A stretch of DNA of 64,000 bases from Desulfococcus multivorans (GTDB lineage: Bacteria > Desulfobacterota > Desulfobacteria > Desulfobacterales > Desulfococcaceae), in contig NZ_CP015381.1 of NCBI RefSeq assembly GCF_001854245.1, positions 1,142,001 through 1,206,000 of the forward strand. Reading direction: 5' to 3'. Below are positions 45,389 to 53,594 of the stretch, piece after piece. The translations under genes and the position numbers were made by a program. Every line of letters begins with the position of its first letter. Position 1 is the first letter of the stretch. The notes beneath the pieces are model-generated. The model saw only the letters and a program-made list of their open reading frames with translations, was not told the origin of the DNA and ran no database searches.

Positions 45389-47125
45389 ATGAAAATATCC
45401 GTCGCCAGAAACGCGGGGTTCTGTATGGGGGTTCAACGGGCCGTCGAGATGGCGCTGGATGCCTCCCATCGTTATCCCCCTCCGATCTATACCTACGGTC
45501 CTCTGATCCATAATCCTCAGGTTTTGAAGCTGCTGGATGAAAAGGGAATTTCGGTTATGAATGAAATTCCCGAAAAAGGATCCGGGACGGTCCTGATCCG
45601 GGCCCACGGTGTTCCACCCGATACCAAGACACGACTCGAATCCGCCGGCTATACGGTTATCGATGCCACCTGCCCGAGGGTCATCAAGGTCCAGGCCATC
45701 ATTCAGAAGCATGCCCGGGAAGGTTTCGCCTCGATTATCGTCGGAGATCGGGATCACCCCGAGGTTATCGGTCTTTTGGGATATGCCGGATCGAACGGCC
45801 ACGTGGTGGGAAGGCTCCACGACCTGGATACCCTGCCTGCGTTCGACAAGGCCATCATCGTGGCCCAGACCACTCAGAACGTTCATTTCTTCGAGGCCGT
45901 CAAAAAGTGGGCCCAAAAGCATCATCCCGGTTACAAGGTTTTTGAAACCATCTGCGGCTCGACGGAACAGCGCCAGAATGAAACCCAACGACTGGCCAAA
46001 GAGGTCGATGCGGTGATCGTTGTGGGTGGCCGGAATAGCGGGAACACTCAGCGGTTGGTCGAGATCGTAAAGGATGCGGGTAAGCCGGTGTGCCATATCG
46101 AAACCGAGAGCGATCTGGATATGGAACTCCTGCGGTCTGTAAAACACATCGGTATTACCGCCGGAGCCTCCACACCCAACTGGATCATCAAGCGGATTTA
46201 CCGGATTATCGAGGCCCTTCCCCTGGAAAATGAAAAAGTCTGGAAGCGTCGCCTCTTCATGGCTCAGCGTTTCGCCCTCGCTACCAACCTTTACATCGCC
46301 GTCGGCGCCGGTGCCCTTTGTTATGCCTGTTCGGTGCTTCAAAATGTCCGCACCCCATTTCCATATATCCTGATTTCAAGCCTTTATGTTCTTTCCATGC
46401 ACACCCTGAACAATCTCACGGGATTGAGGGAGGCGCGATACAACAATCCCGACCTGGCCGTCTTTTTCGAAACCCACAAGTCGAAGATGATTCTTCTGGC
46501 CCTTTCGTCGGGGGCTATCGGGCTTTTCGTGGCGGCCGGCATGGGGATATTGCCTTTCGTTCTCCTGCTGATCATGACGCTCATGGGTCTTTCTTACAAT
46601 CTTCAGATCGTCCCGGACAGCGTCCCCAACGCCAGATATCGGTCCATTCGTGACATTCCCGGCTCCAAAACCCTTCTTATCTCGCTTGCCTGGGGCATGG
46701 TGACGGCCCTGTTTCCCATTTTAGCCGCCACCGGAACCGTCGCATGGGCCACTATTTTTACATTTATCTGGTCCGTAGCCATGGTCTTCGTTCGAACGGC
46801 ATTTTTCGAGGTGCTGGACATGCAGGGCGACCAGATCGTCGGAAAGAATACCATACCGATTCTGCTGGGAAAGAAGCAGACCTTGGCTCTGCTGCGGTTG
46901 ATCCTGCTCTTTGTCTTCGTTATGTTGTTCCTGTCGGTGGTCTTCGGTGTTCTGCCGGGTTTGGCGCTGGCCCTGATTCTTTGCCCCATCTATCTGGCGG
47001 TGGTCATGGCGTTTCATCGGCGGGCGTACATTCGCCCGGGGATTCGGCTGGAGTTTTTAACCGAGTCACAATTCCTCCTGGCAGGCCTGATCACCCTGAT
47101 ATGGCGTATCGGATTTCGCGGCTGA
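45389..47125 (+). CDS. ispH: Fusion of IspH (HMBPP reductase) and a UbiA-family prenyltransferase
   Basis: A 578-residue two-part protein. Residues 1-~280 form a complete IspH with cluster cysteines Cys12, Cys95 and Cys189, plus HNPQV, AHGVPP and the TTQN motif; it reduces HMBPP to IPP and DMAPP. Residues ~288-578 are a multi-span UbiA-like membrane domain with the second Asp motif DMQGDQIVGKNTIP (Asp477, Asp481); the first is altered, NNLTGLREARYNNPD. The fusion places the isoprenoid precursor maker on a membrane prenyltransferase. The frame is continuous, without an internal start signal. Co-transcribed with parAB. Confidence 0.88.
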   Translation: MKISVARNAGFCMGVQRAVEMALDASHRYPPPIYTYGPLIHNPQVLKLLDEKGISVMNEIPEKGSGTVLIRAHGVPPDTKTRLESAGYTVIDATCPRVIKVQAIIQKHAREGFASIIVGDRDHPEVIGLLGYAGSNGHVVGRLHDLDTLPAFDKAIIVAQTTQNVHFFEAVKKWAQKHHPGYKVFETICGSTEQRQNETQRLAKEVDAVIVVGGRNSGNTQRLVEIVKDAGKPVCHIETESDLDMELLRSVKHIGITAGASTPNWIIKRIYRIIEALPLENEKVWKRRLFMAQRFALATNLYIAVGAGALCYACSVLQNVRTPFPYILISSLYVLSMHTLNNLTGLREARYNNPDLAVFFETHKSKMILLALSSGAIGLFVAAGMGILPFVLLLIMTLMGLSYNLQIVPDSVPNARYRSIRDIPGSKTLLISLAWGMVTALFPILAATGTVAWATIFTFIWSVAMVFVRTAFFEVLDMQGDQIVGKNTIPILLGKKQTLALLRLILLFVFVMLFLSVVFGVLPGLALALILCPIYLAVVMAFHRRAYIRPGIRLEFLTESQFLLAGLITLIWRIGFRG

Positions 47126-47135
47126 CGCTTCCCAA

Positions 47136-47750
47136 TTACAAGGGAGGCTCTTTACCTGCCGCCAGGCGACGGATATTTTCCCGGTGACGGATAAATATGC
47201 CTGCGGCAACCAAGACGCCGGCAGCGGTGAAAACGAGGGAGTGGTTGAATTTCCAGAGAACTGCGGGAATCAGCGCCGCAGCAGCCAGAGATCCTGCCGA
47301 TACCCGTCGTGTCAGGAAGATCAGCAGCAGAAAAATTGAAACGGCCGCAGCGACGGCCGCCGGCGAGACCGCCAGAAAGCATCCGCCTGCGGTGGCCACG
47401 CCTTTTCCACCGCCTTTGCCTTTCGTGTAAAGAGGGAAAAGATGCCCTGTAAAAGCGGCGAGAAGCACAACGGCGACATAGAGATCTTTGGAAATCCCGC
47501 CCGTTCCGACAAAGTATACGGCCAGAAATGTGGGCACCCAGCCTTTCAGGACATCGAGGACCAGTGTCAGTATACCCCAGGCTGTTCCGGCGGTTCGACG
47601 CACGTTGGTGGCGCCGATATTGCCGCTGCCCGACGTCCGGATATCCACGGCGGTGAACGTCCGGGTCAAGACGACTCCCCAGGGAACAGACCCCAGGGCA
47701 TAGGCGAAGAGCGGCAGTACCAGAAAACAGACGGTATCGGCGATGGACAT
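47136..47750 (-). CDS. plsY: Glycerol-3-phosphate acyltransferase PlsY
   Basis: A 204-residue inner-membrane protein with the three PlsY motifs: GSVPWGVVLTR, GSGNIGATNVRR, and the phosphate loop with KGKGGGKGVAT. It transfers acyl groups from acyl phosphate to glycerol 3-phosphate, the first step of phospholipid synthesis; its partner PlsX is not in the window. GAGG precedes ATG 47750. It converges on ispH-ubiA. Confidence 0.96.
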   Translation of the reverse strand: MSIADTVCFLVLPLFAYALGSVPWGVVLTRTFTAVDIRTSGSGNIGATNVRRTAGTAWGILTLVLDVLKGWVPTFLAVYFVGTGGISKDLYVAVVLLAAFTGHLFPLYTKGKGGGKGVATAGGCFLAVSPAAVAAAVSIFLLLIFLTRRVSAGSLAAAALIPAVLWKFNHSLVFTAAGVLVAAGIFIRHRENIRRLAAGKEPPL

Positions 47751-47861
47751 GCAAAACCTCTTTTCGGATATTTCGGATTGAAGAGCGCCTTCGACATTAT
47801 GGGATTTGTTTAGGATATTCGAGGCGGGGATTCAACAAAATTGTGCAAAAAAGGTCGAATC

Positions 47862-48140
47862 GTGAAAGACCGTATCATTTCAATGCCCATAGAGGATGTT
47901 CTGGACCTGCATACGTTTCAGCCCAAAGAAGTTTTTAATTTACTGGAGGACTATTTCGAGGCCTGTATTCAGAACGGTATTTTTTCGGTCAGGGTCATTC
48001 ACGGGAAGGGCCGCGGTATTCTCAGACAGCGGGTTCGCTCCATACTGGAACGGCATCCCATGGTCGAATGGTACGGCGATGCGGCTCTGGACAGCGGCGG
48101 TTGGGGAGCCACCCGGGTTAAACTGAAATCCCGGATATGA
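47862..48140 (+). CDS. Smr-domain protein
   Basis: A 92-residue protein consisting of an Smr domain: LDLHTFQPKEV at the start and VRVIHGKGRGILR in the middle, typical of nicking endonuclease or RNA-cleaving Smr domains of MutS2 and stand-alone members. GTG 47862 is preferred, 7 bases after AAAGG; ATG 47883 and TTG 47841 are alternatives. Substrate is unknown. Confidence 0.82.
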   Translation: MKDRIISMPIEDVLDLHTFQPKEVFNLLEDYFEACIQNGIFSVRVIHGKGRGILRQRVRSILERHPMVEWYGDAALDSGGWGATRVKLKSRI

Positions 48141-48273
48141 TCCCGAAGATCGTTTTCGATCCAGCCAAATCCGATCCTGTCATTGGAGCGACTTCAGCCG
48201 ATTTTTTCCCGATCAGGACCGATCCGATACCCCAGGCGACAAAAGGTTTGTTGGAACAACAGAAGGAGATGCC

Positions 48274-49701
48274 ATGAAAAAGCTTGAAAACCTGATGGAT
48301 CGTGTCATCAATCGTGTGAACATCAATCTGAGAGAATTTTCCATTGAGGTCGGGGCACTTCTCCGTGACCTGGTTCCTGAAAATCAACTGGTTAAATTCT
48401 ATGCCTTTTACGGCATCTGGTCCAATCATCCGATCCATTTCCATTTCAGCAATTCCAGCCTTGCCGGAAGTTATTTTCTGGGGCGTTGCAAGGTCGACAA
48501 CTCAATCCTGTACAAGTGCGACATCCGTGGTGATGAGTTGAAAATGAAGGGGGATGTCTTCGATGTGAACGGCACCGCCGTTACCGTCGAGGACGACGAG
48601 GTCATCTGGATCAAGGACAGCCTCCTCATCAAAACACTGGTCCACAACTATTCCCACAATCCCGAAAAACTGGAATTGTTCCTGATCAAGAACTCCGCAT
48701 CGGCGCCTTACGCCAACATTCACGGGTCGCCCATCGAGGGGTGCTTTCTGGAACCTTTCTCTACGGTCGACCTCACGAGTCTTCACGACTGCCGGGTGGG
48801 AACCTATACTTATGTCCAAGTCGGAGAGTTGTCCCATATCGAGGTGGAATCGGGCCGTGTCTGGATCAGAAACAAGGATATCTTCGATTTCAATTATCGT
48901 TTTCCCCAGGATGTGTTACGCACCCGTTATATCGCCTTTGTTCCCGGAAAGGGTGCCATGGGCATGTTCATGGATTTCGCTGAAGACCGCAAAATGGATT
49001 TTCAGCGACTCTATGATGTCGTGCACCTCGATTCTCCCATCAAGGAGATCCCCCAAGGGGCATCCATCAATCGGTACAGTGTCTGGAAAGGGAAAAATCA
49101 CATCAGCCGGAATGTACTGGTTTCCCAGCGGGCGTTTCTGGAGGAGGCGTGGCTGGGTGAGGGCGCCAATGCGCAGGAGAACTGTTATATCAGCTATTCA
49201 CGTCTCGAGGGATTCAACGTGACCGCCCACGGCGCCACCATTATCTACGCCCAACTGGGAAGAAAGGTTTTCGTGGGCTTCAACTCGTTCCTCCAGGGAA
49301 AAGCCGATGCTCCCCTGATCGTCGGCGACGAGAGCATCATCATGCCCCATACGATTATGGATTTGACCGAATCCGTCACCGTTCCGGGAAACCACCTGGT
49401 ATGGGGATATATCCGGACCCAGGAAGATCTTGAAGACCACAGCATTCCACTGGAGCGGCTTTCGAAGATCAAGGATGAGATCTCCATCGGCAACATGCAA
49501 TTCCGAGGATCGGGCGAGGCCTTTGTTGCCGCATTCCGGCATCGAATTCAGCATATACTGGAAGCCAACGGCGCTTTCTTTGACGGCGAATACGGCAAGG
49601 GACATGCCCAGACCGGACAGAATATTTCGTTCAACATCATACAGCCCTATCCCCGTGGAGAAGCCCGAGGGCTCTTTCCGACCATCGATATCGAGCCTTG
49701 A
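48274..49701 (+). CDS. Left-handed beta-helix (hexapeptide-like) protein of unknown function
   Basis: A 475-residue protein with repeated short strands of the hexapeptide/left-handed beta-helix kind across ~60-400 (for example NSSLAGSYFLGRCKVDNSILYKCDI, HDCRVGTYTYVQVGELSHIEV, NCYISYSRLEGFNV). This is the fold of acyl- and nucleotidyltransferase tails; no catalytic domain was recognised. AGGAG lies before ATG 48274. It may be a structural or acyltransferase-like protein; I do not assign an activity. Confidence 0.6.
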   Translation: MKKLENLMDRVINRVNINLREFSIEVGALLRDLVPENQLVKFYAFYGIWSNHPIHFHFSNSSLAGSYFLGRCKVDNSILYKCDIRGDELKMKGDVFDVNGTAVTVEDDEVIWIKDSLLIKTLVHNYSHNPEKLELFLIKNSASAPYANIHGSPIEGCFLEPFSTVDLTSLHDCRVGTYTYVQVGELSHIEVESGRVWIRNKDIFDFNYRFPQDVLRTRYIAFVPGKGAMGMFMDFAEDRKMDFQRLYDVVHLDSPIKEIPQGASINRYSVWKGKNHISRNVLVSQRAFLEEAWLGEGANAQENCYISYSRLEGFNVTAHGATIIYAQLGRKVFVGFNSFLQGKADAPLIVGDESIIMPHTIMDLTESVTVPGNHLVWGYIRTQEDLEDHSIPLERLSKIKDEISIGNMQFRGSGEAFVAAFRHRIQHILEANGAFFDGEYGKGHAQTGQNISFNIIQPYPRGEARGLFPTIDIEP

Positions 49702-49758
49702 TTCATTGAAAACGTCCAGGTGGTCGAATAGCATGGACTTGTGGCGGTTTTGGGTCTC

Positions 49759-49775
49759 TTTTACACCCTGTAAAA
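49759..49775. promoter_or_regulatory. Inverted repeat, candidate activator site
   Basis: TTTTACA-CCC-TGTAAAA is a perfect 7-bp inverted repeat, centred about 113 bases upstream of the -24 element of the candidate sigma54 promoter at 49879. That is the usual distance for an enhancer-binding-protein site. The binding protein is not known. Confidence 0.45.
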
Positions 49776-49878
49776 AAAATCGACACCCACGGTGGTCGTT
49801 ATCGTGACCATGGTTAAAACTCTGTTTTGATGCTATTTTATTTCAGACAGTTGGACGTTGTCCCGAAAATTGTCCGTT

Positions 49879-49893
49879 TGGCGTGAGAATTGC
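49879..49893 (+). promoter_or_regulatory. Candidate sigma54 (-24/-12) promoter
   Basis: TGGCGTGAGAATTGC matches the TGGCAC-N5-TTGC pattern with the essential GG and GC at the correct spacing, preceded by T and followed by T as favoured. Transcription would start near 49905, giving an ~80-base leader to the response regulator gene. Confidence 0.65.
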
Positions 49894-49986
49894 TTTTTGT
49901 TTTCCTGAAAGTTATCCGCCTTAAAATAAAGAGATAAATCTAAAAATATCAATCTCAATCTTAACAGCAACCAGGAGGATAGGGTG

Positions 49987-50418
49987 ATGACAATGGCATT
50001 TGTGATGCTTGTGGACGACGAAGTCCCGTTTGTGGAAACTATGACCAAACGCCTGGAAAAAAGAGGGATCGATATCACCACTGCGTTCAGCGGAAAGGAG
50101 GCGCTCGAGAAACTGGATCAGAACAGCAAGATCGAGGTCGTCATCCTCGACGTAAAGATGCCCGAAATGGACGGTATCGAAACGCTACGGCAGATCAAGA
50201 TGAAATTCCCGCTGGTGGAAGTCATCATGCTGACGGGCCACGCCACCGTTGAATCCGGGCTTGACGGTATGAAATTGGGAGCGTTCGATTATCTTATGAA
50301 GCCCTGCGACATGGATGTGCTGATTGCCAAGGTGGATGAAGCTGCGACCAAGAAGCGCAAGCATGAGGAAAAGATCCTGGAGGCCCGGGTTAAGGAGATT
50401 ACAAGCCGCCGTACCTGA
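49987..50418 (+). CDS. Single-domain response regulator
   Basis: A 143-residue receiver domain. The acidic pocket MLVDDE, phosphoacceptor Asp in VILDVKMPEMDG, Thr in MLTGHAT and Lys in MKPCD are all present. A charged coiled-coil tail (~118-143) replaces any output domain. AGGAGG precedes the start; GTG 49984 is an adjacent alternative. No histidine kinase lies in the window. A candidate sigma54 promoter stands upstream. Converges on the SLC13 gene. Confidence 0.9.
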   Translation: MTMAFVMLVDDEVPFVETMTKRLEKRGIDITTAFSGKEALEKLDQNSKIEVVILDVKMPEMDGIETLRQIKMKFPLVEVIMLTGHATVESGLDGMKLGAFDYLMKPCDMDVLIAKVDEAATKKRKHEEKILEARVKEITSRRT

Positions 50419-50498
50419 TGTCCGGTTGGAAATCCGGCATGAGAGGGATGGGTGTGTCCTGTTTCAGGTTTGATCGCATACATCCGGAACAGACGTCA

Positions 50499-50536
50499 AT
50501 AAGGGCCTGTCGAATGACATTCGGCAAAGCCCTTAT
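50499..50536. terminator. Hairpin between response regulator and SLC13 genes
   Basis: ATAAGGGC (50499-50506) pairs with GCCCTTAT (50529-50536); the loop has 22 bases with some internal pairing. A short T-rich run follows on the forward strand. Probably a shared terminator for the two convergent genes. Confidence 0.5.
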
Positions 50537-50584
50537 CGATTTTCTAAAGTGAATTCGTAAAGACAATCCCCGGGAGAGCGCCGG

Positions 50585-52072
50585 CTATCCCAGCCGGATC
50601 GACATCCCCATGATAGGCCACAGGATATATACCGCAAAACCCGTCAACAGCATCAGCAGGATGCTCGCCGGAATGCCGTAAAGGAAGAATTCGCCCGTTG
50701 TGAACTGCTTGGAGTCGTAGGCGATGGCGTTGGGGGCCGCACCCACCAGAAGCAGAAACGGCATGCCGGCCACGACCAGTGAGGCGAAAAGGATCACCTC
50801 GCCGGCCACGTTGAGATAGGGCGCGATGACCAGAGCCACCGGCAGCGAGATGGCGATGGCGGCCACGTTCATAATGAAGTTCGTCATAATCATGACGAAG
50901 AAGGCGATTCCCATCACGAAGACGAACCAGTTGGACTCCTTGAAGATGGTCAGCCAGTTGATGGCCAGCCATTCGGCGGCGCCCGTCTCCCAGAGGCAGA
51001 AACCGATGCTCATGGCGCCGGCGAAGAGGAGAATGATGTTCCAGGGGATCTCCTCCAGGTCGTTGATGTCGAGAATGCCGAAGACGAAGAAAAGAATGGT
51101 GGAGATCAGGATGATGCCGGTTTTGTCGGGCGGAACAAATCCGGGAATGGCGCTTTTCATGACGGCCGAAGCCCCCAATATCAGGATAACGGAGCCGACG
51201 ATAACGGCGGCGACAATCTCTTTTTTCGTGATTTTCCCCAAATCGGCGTTCAGCTTCCTGGCCCGATCCTTGAGCCCTGGGATGGTTTTCTTCTCGGGCT
51301 TGCAAACGATCATGAAAAATCCCCAGAGCAGCGCAACCATGAGCCATCCCACTGGAAACATGTAGTAGGAGAGCTCGAAAAATCCGATCTCCTGCTTCAT
51401 GATATCCTTGAAAAATCCCAACGCCACGGCCCCTCGCGCCGCGCCCAGGAGGGTAACGACGGAACCGGCGCCGGCGACATAGGCCATGCCCATAAAAAGC
51501 CCTTTGCCGAACTTGGTCGGTTTGTCGCCTTCGCCGTAGAGGGAGTATATGGCCACGAGAAGGGGATAGATGGTGGCCGCCACCGCCGTATGGGCCATGA
51601 TGTGCGTCAAGGCGGCCGTGACGAAAAAGCATCCCAGGTAGATCATGCTTGTCTTTTCGCCGACAATCATCAGCATCTTATAGGCAAGCCTGCGGGTCAG
51701 CCCGGTTTTGGTGAAAACCAGACCGATGACGATGGACCCGAAGATGAAGAGAACCGACGGGTCCATGAAATCCTTGAATGCGACGTTGGCCGGCCGGATC
51801 ATGAACAGCACCTGGAGAACGCCGATGGCAAGGCTCGTGACGCCGATGGGAACCACTTCGAACACCCACCAGGTGCCGGCCAGCAGGAATACGGCGATGG
51901 CGCCCTTGCCTTCCTTGCTGAGGGAAAACGCCTTGCCGGTGGGATCGACGGCATCGGGCCACATGGGGGAGTAATAAACGATCATGAACAGAAATACACC
52001 GAGCAGAATGAACAGAATCTTTTTCCAGTTGGTGCTGTTTGCATTTGGTACTGCCGCAGCGTCGCTTGCCAT
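50585..52072 (-). CDS. DASS/SLC13 family anion transporter
   Basis: A 495-residue membrane protein with about 12 spans, of the divalent-anion:Na+ symporter (SLC13) family, which carries dicarboxylates, sulfate and similar anions. The two helix-hairpin SNT motifs of well-studied members are altered: AHTAVAATIYPLL near residue 160 and TNFIMNVAAIAISLP near 400. GAAPNAIAYDSKQFTTGEF is a familiar late motif. GGAGG precedes ATG 52072. It follows the CBS gene by 56 bases, so regulation by a nucleotide-sensing partner is likely. Substrate not assignable. Confidence 0.88.
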   Translation of the reverse strand: MASDAAAVPNANSTNWKKILFILLGVFLFMIVYYSPMWPDAVDPTGKAFSLSKEGKGAIAVFLLAGTWWVFEVVPIGVTSLAIGVLQVLFMIRPANVAFKDFMDPSVLFIFGSIVIGLVFTKTGLTRRLAYKMLMIVGEKTSMIYLGCFFVTAALTHIMAHTAVAATIYPLLVAIYSLYGEGDKPTKFGKGLFMGMAYVAGAGSVVTLLGAARGAVALGFFKDIMKQEIGFFELSYYMFPVGWLMVALLWGFFMIVCKPEKKTIPGLKDRARKLNADLGKITKKEIVAAVIVGSVILILGASAVMKSAIPGFVPPDKTGIILISTILFFVFGILDINDLEEIPWNIILLFAGAMSIGFCLWETGAAEWLAINWLTIFKESNWFVFVMGIAFFVMIMTNFIMNVAAIAISLPVALVIAPYLNVAGEVILFASLVVAGMPFLLLVGAAPNAIAYDSKQFTTGEFFLYGIPASILLMLLTGFAVYILWPIMGMSIRLG

Positions 52073-52128
52073 AAATATTCCTCCTGTTTTAGCAATATGC
52101 CTTGTCTGTCAATACAATGGGTTCAGAC

Positions 52129-52683
52129 CTAAATGTTGCAGGCGATGATCATGTCGCTGATCTTTGTAAATACGTCCGTCAGTCGTAAAATGCCGATGAT
52201 GCGTTTGTCCTCCGTTACCAGAAGGGATTGATGGTGTCCCATGACAAACTGATGGATGGCTTCGTTCAGAGAGGCGTCCTTTTCGACACATTCCCCTTCG
52301 TCGGGCCTCACCATAAAATTTTCAACCTTGATATCCGCCGCTTTCTTGCAGATGTCCTTGAGCGGTGCTTCCCAAAGCCGCAGCTGTTCCAGCATGGCTT
52401 TTTGGAACTGGCGTGTGAAGCCGAGGTGCATCGGCCGCTTGTCTGATATCATTTCATCATATTTGGGTTCGAGGGCCCGAAGGATGCAGATCAGGCTGAG
52501 TTTTCCAATGACGTTTTTCTTTTCGTCCAACACCAGGATAGCTCTATGGCGGTATTTGTTTGGGTCGAATACCTTCTGGGCGTCTCTCAACGCTTTCACG
52601 GCCTCGGCCAACGTTGCGTCTTTGGATACGGTGGCATATTCCGAAAGCGGAACCATCAAGTCTTTAACGAATTGGGTTTTCAC
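52129..52683 (-). CDS. CBS domain protein upstream of the SLC13 transporter
   Basis: A 184-residue protein with two CBS motifs (LMVPLSEYATVSKDATLAEAV... and FMVRPDEGECVEKDASLNEAI...GILRLTDV) separated by a ~50-residue insertion. It begins with GTG after a strong AAGGAGG. CBS pairs bind AMP, ATP or related ligands. Placed directly before the transporter gene, it probably modulates transport or transcription. Confidence 0.88.
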   Translation of the reverse strand: MKTQFVKDLMVPLSEYATVSKDATLAEAVKALRDAQKVFDPNKYRHRAILVLDEKKNVIGKLSLICILRALEPKYDEMISDKRPMHLGFTRQFQKAMLEQLRLWEAPLKDICKKAADIKVENFMVRPDEGECVEKDASLNEAIHQFVMGHHQSLLVTEDKRIIGILRLTDVFTKISDMIIACNI

Positions 52684-52835
52684 AATAAACCTCCTTGGTG
52701 AGTGTTTTCAAAATGTTTGACCAGCGGCTTTCCGGGGCGACCGGCGTTTCGGGGACAGCACTCTTATCTCACATTGGCGGATACCTGCCGTCCCAGTGGG
52801 GCATCCATCAATTACTGTGTATATGCTTTCCAGGG

Positions 52836-53324
52836 TTAAAGGGACACCATCTGAATAAATCGATTCAGGATATCATCCAGATGGATGCCCCCAACGACCT
52901 CCTGTTGCCGGATTACGGGCAGAAAAGTGGCTCGGTGCTTGTTCAGCAGAAAGACGGCCTCCATAATGTCCTGGGAACCGCCGATGCAGGCCGAAACGGG
53001 GGTCATAATGTCGGCCACTCGTCTTGAAGCCGCTGTCGGCATTTCTGTTTCCAGGCGACCCTCCCAGAGAATCGGGCCGATTTTTCCGGCGCTTTTCAGA
53101 AAATGACCCATGATTCCGAAGACGATCTCTCGGGACGACAGGGATCCGATCACGGTTTCCCTGGCTTGCCGGTTTTTTCCGATTACGAGGAGGCAGGGCA
53201 TCTTACCCTTCGATGCAGCCTTTGCGATCAAGTGAAGGGCGTCTCCGACATTTTCATCCCCTTGGATCGCGTAGTAATGATGCAGGGGATGCATAAAGTT
53301 CTCGATAGTTCGATTGGAACGCAT
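52836..53324 (-). CDS. CBS domain protein
   Basis: A 162-residue protein with two CBS motifs; the second (VADIMTPVSACIGGSQDIMEAVFLLNKHRATFLPVI and GGIHLDDILNRF) is clearer than the first. ATG 53324 (MRSNRTIENF) follows a GGAGAA ribosome site; the longer open frame to 53561 crosses the promoter region. It heads the CBS-SLC13 block and is divergent from the sigma54 activator gene. Confidence 0.8.
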   Translation of the reverse strand: MRSNRTIENFMHPLHHYYAIQGDENVGDALHLIAKAASKGKMPCLLVIGKNRQARETVIGSLSSREIVFGIMGHFLKSAGKIGPILWEGRLETEMPTAASRRVADIMTPVSACIGGSQDIMEAVFLLNKHRATFLPVIRQQEVVGGIHLDDILNRFIQMVSL

Positions 53325-53371
53325 CCGTGAGCATTCTCCGCTCGTTTTTGTTGAAAAGGTGTTATAGCACT

Positions 53372-53386
53372 GCAAACATAATACCA
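53372..53386 (-). promoter_or_regulatory. Candidate sigma54 promoter for the CBS-SLC13 block
   Basis: Read on the reverse strand, TGGTATTATGTTTGC keeps the essential GG and GC of the TGGCAC-N5-TTGC pattern at exact spacing. Transcription would start near 53360, ~36 bases before the CBS gene start. The sigma54 activator gene lies divergently next to it. Confidence 0.5.
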
Positions 53387-53403
53387 TAATATAAACCAAG
53401 AGG

Positions 53404-53417
53404 TTGATTTCTATCAA
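53404..53417. promoter_or_regulatory. Inverted repeat near the sigma54 promoter
   Basis: TTGAT-TTCT-ATCAA is a perfect 5-bp inverted repeat (extendable to 7 of 8), about 20 bases upstream of the -24 element on the reverse strand. A modifier or IHF-adjacent site is possible. Confidence 0.3.
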
Positions 53418-53485
53418 TCTGTTGAAATAATGCTGAAATATGAAGATATGGCCGTAAAAGACCGTTTTCGGGCGGACGTGATTCA

Positions 53486-53499
53486 GGCAAAGTCTTGCC
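53486..53499. promoter_or_regulatory. Candidate enhancer site for the divergent activator
   Basis: GGCAA-AGTC-TTGCC is a perfect inverted repeat ~100 bases upstream of the -24 element at 53372-53386 and ~100 bases upstream of the activator's own start codon, a position suited to bind the activator encoded at 53595. Confidence 0.4.
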
Positions 53500-53594
53500 G
53501 CTTGAGGCAGAAGGTTGCCGATTTGCCGTTGACAATGACCTGGGATTGAGCTAATCCGCACAACGGAGATAGATACCGTTGTGGTGGTGACAAT

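Noticed and set aside
50544-51632. 362-codon reverse frame beside the SLC13 gene
   Set aside because: It is a His/Arg-rich alternative frame within the transporter gene.
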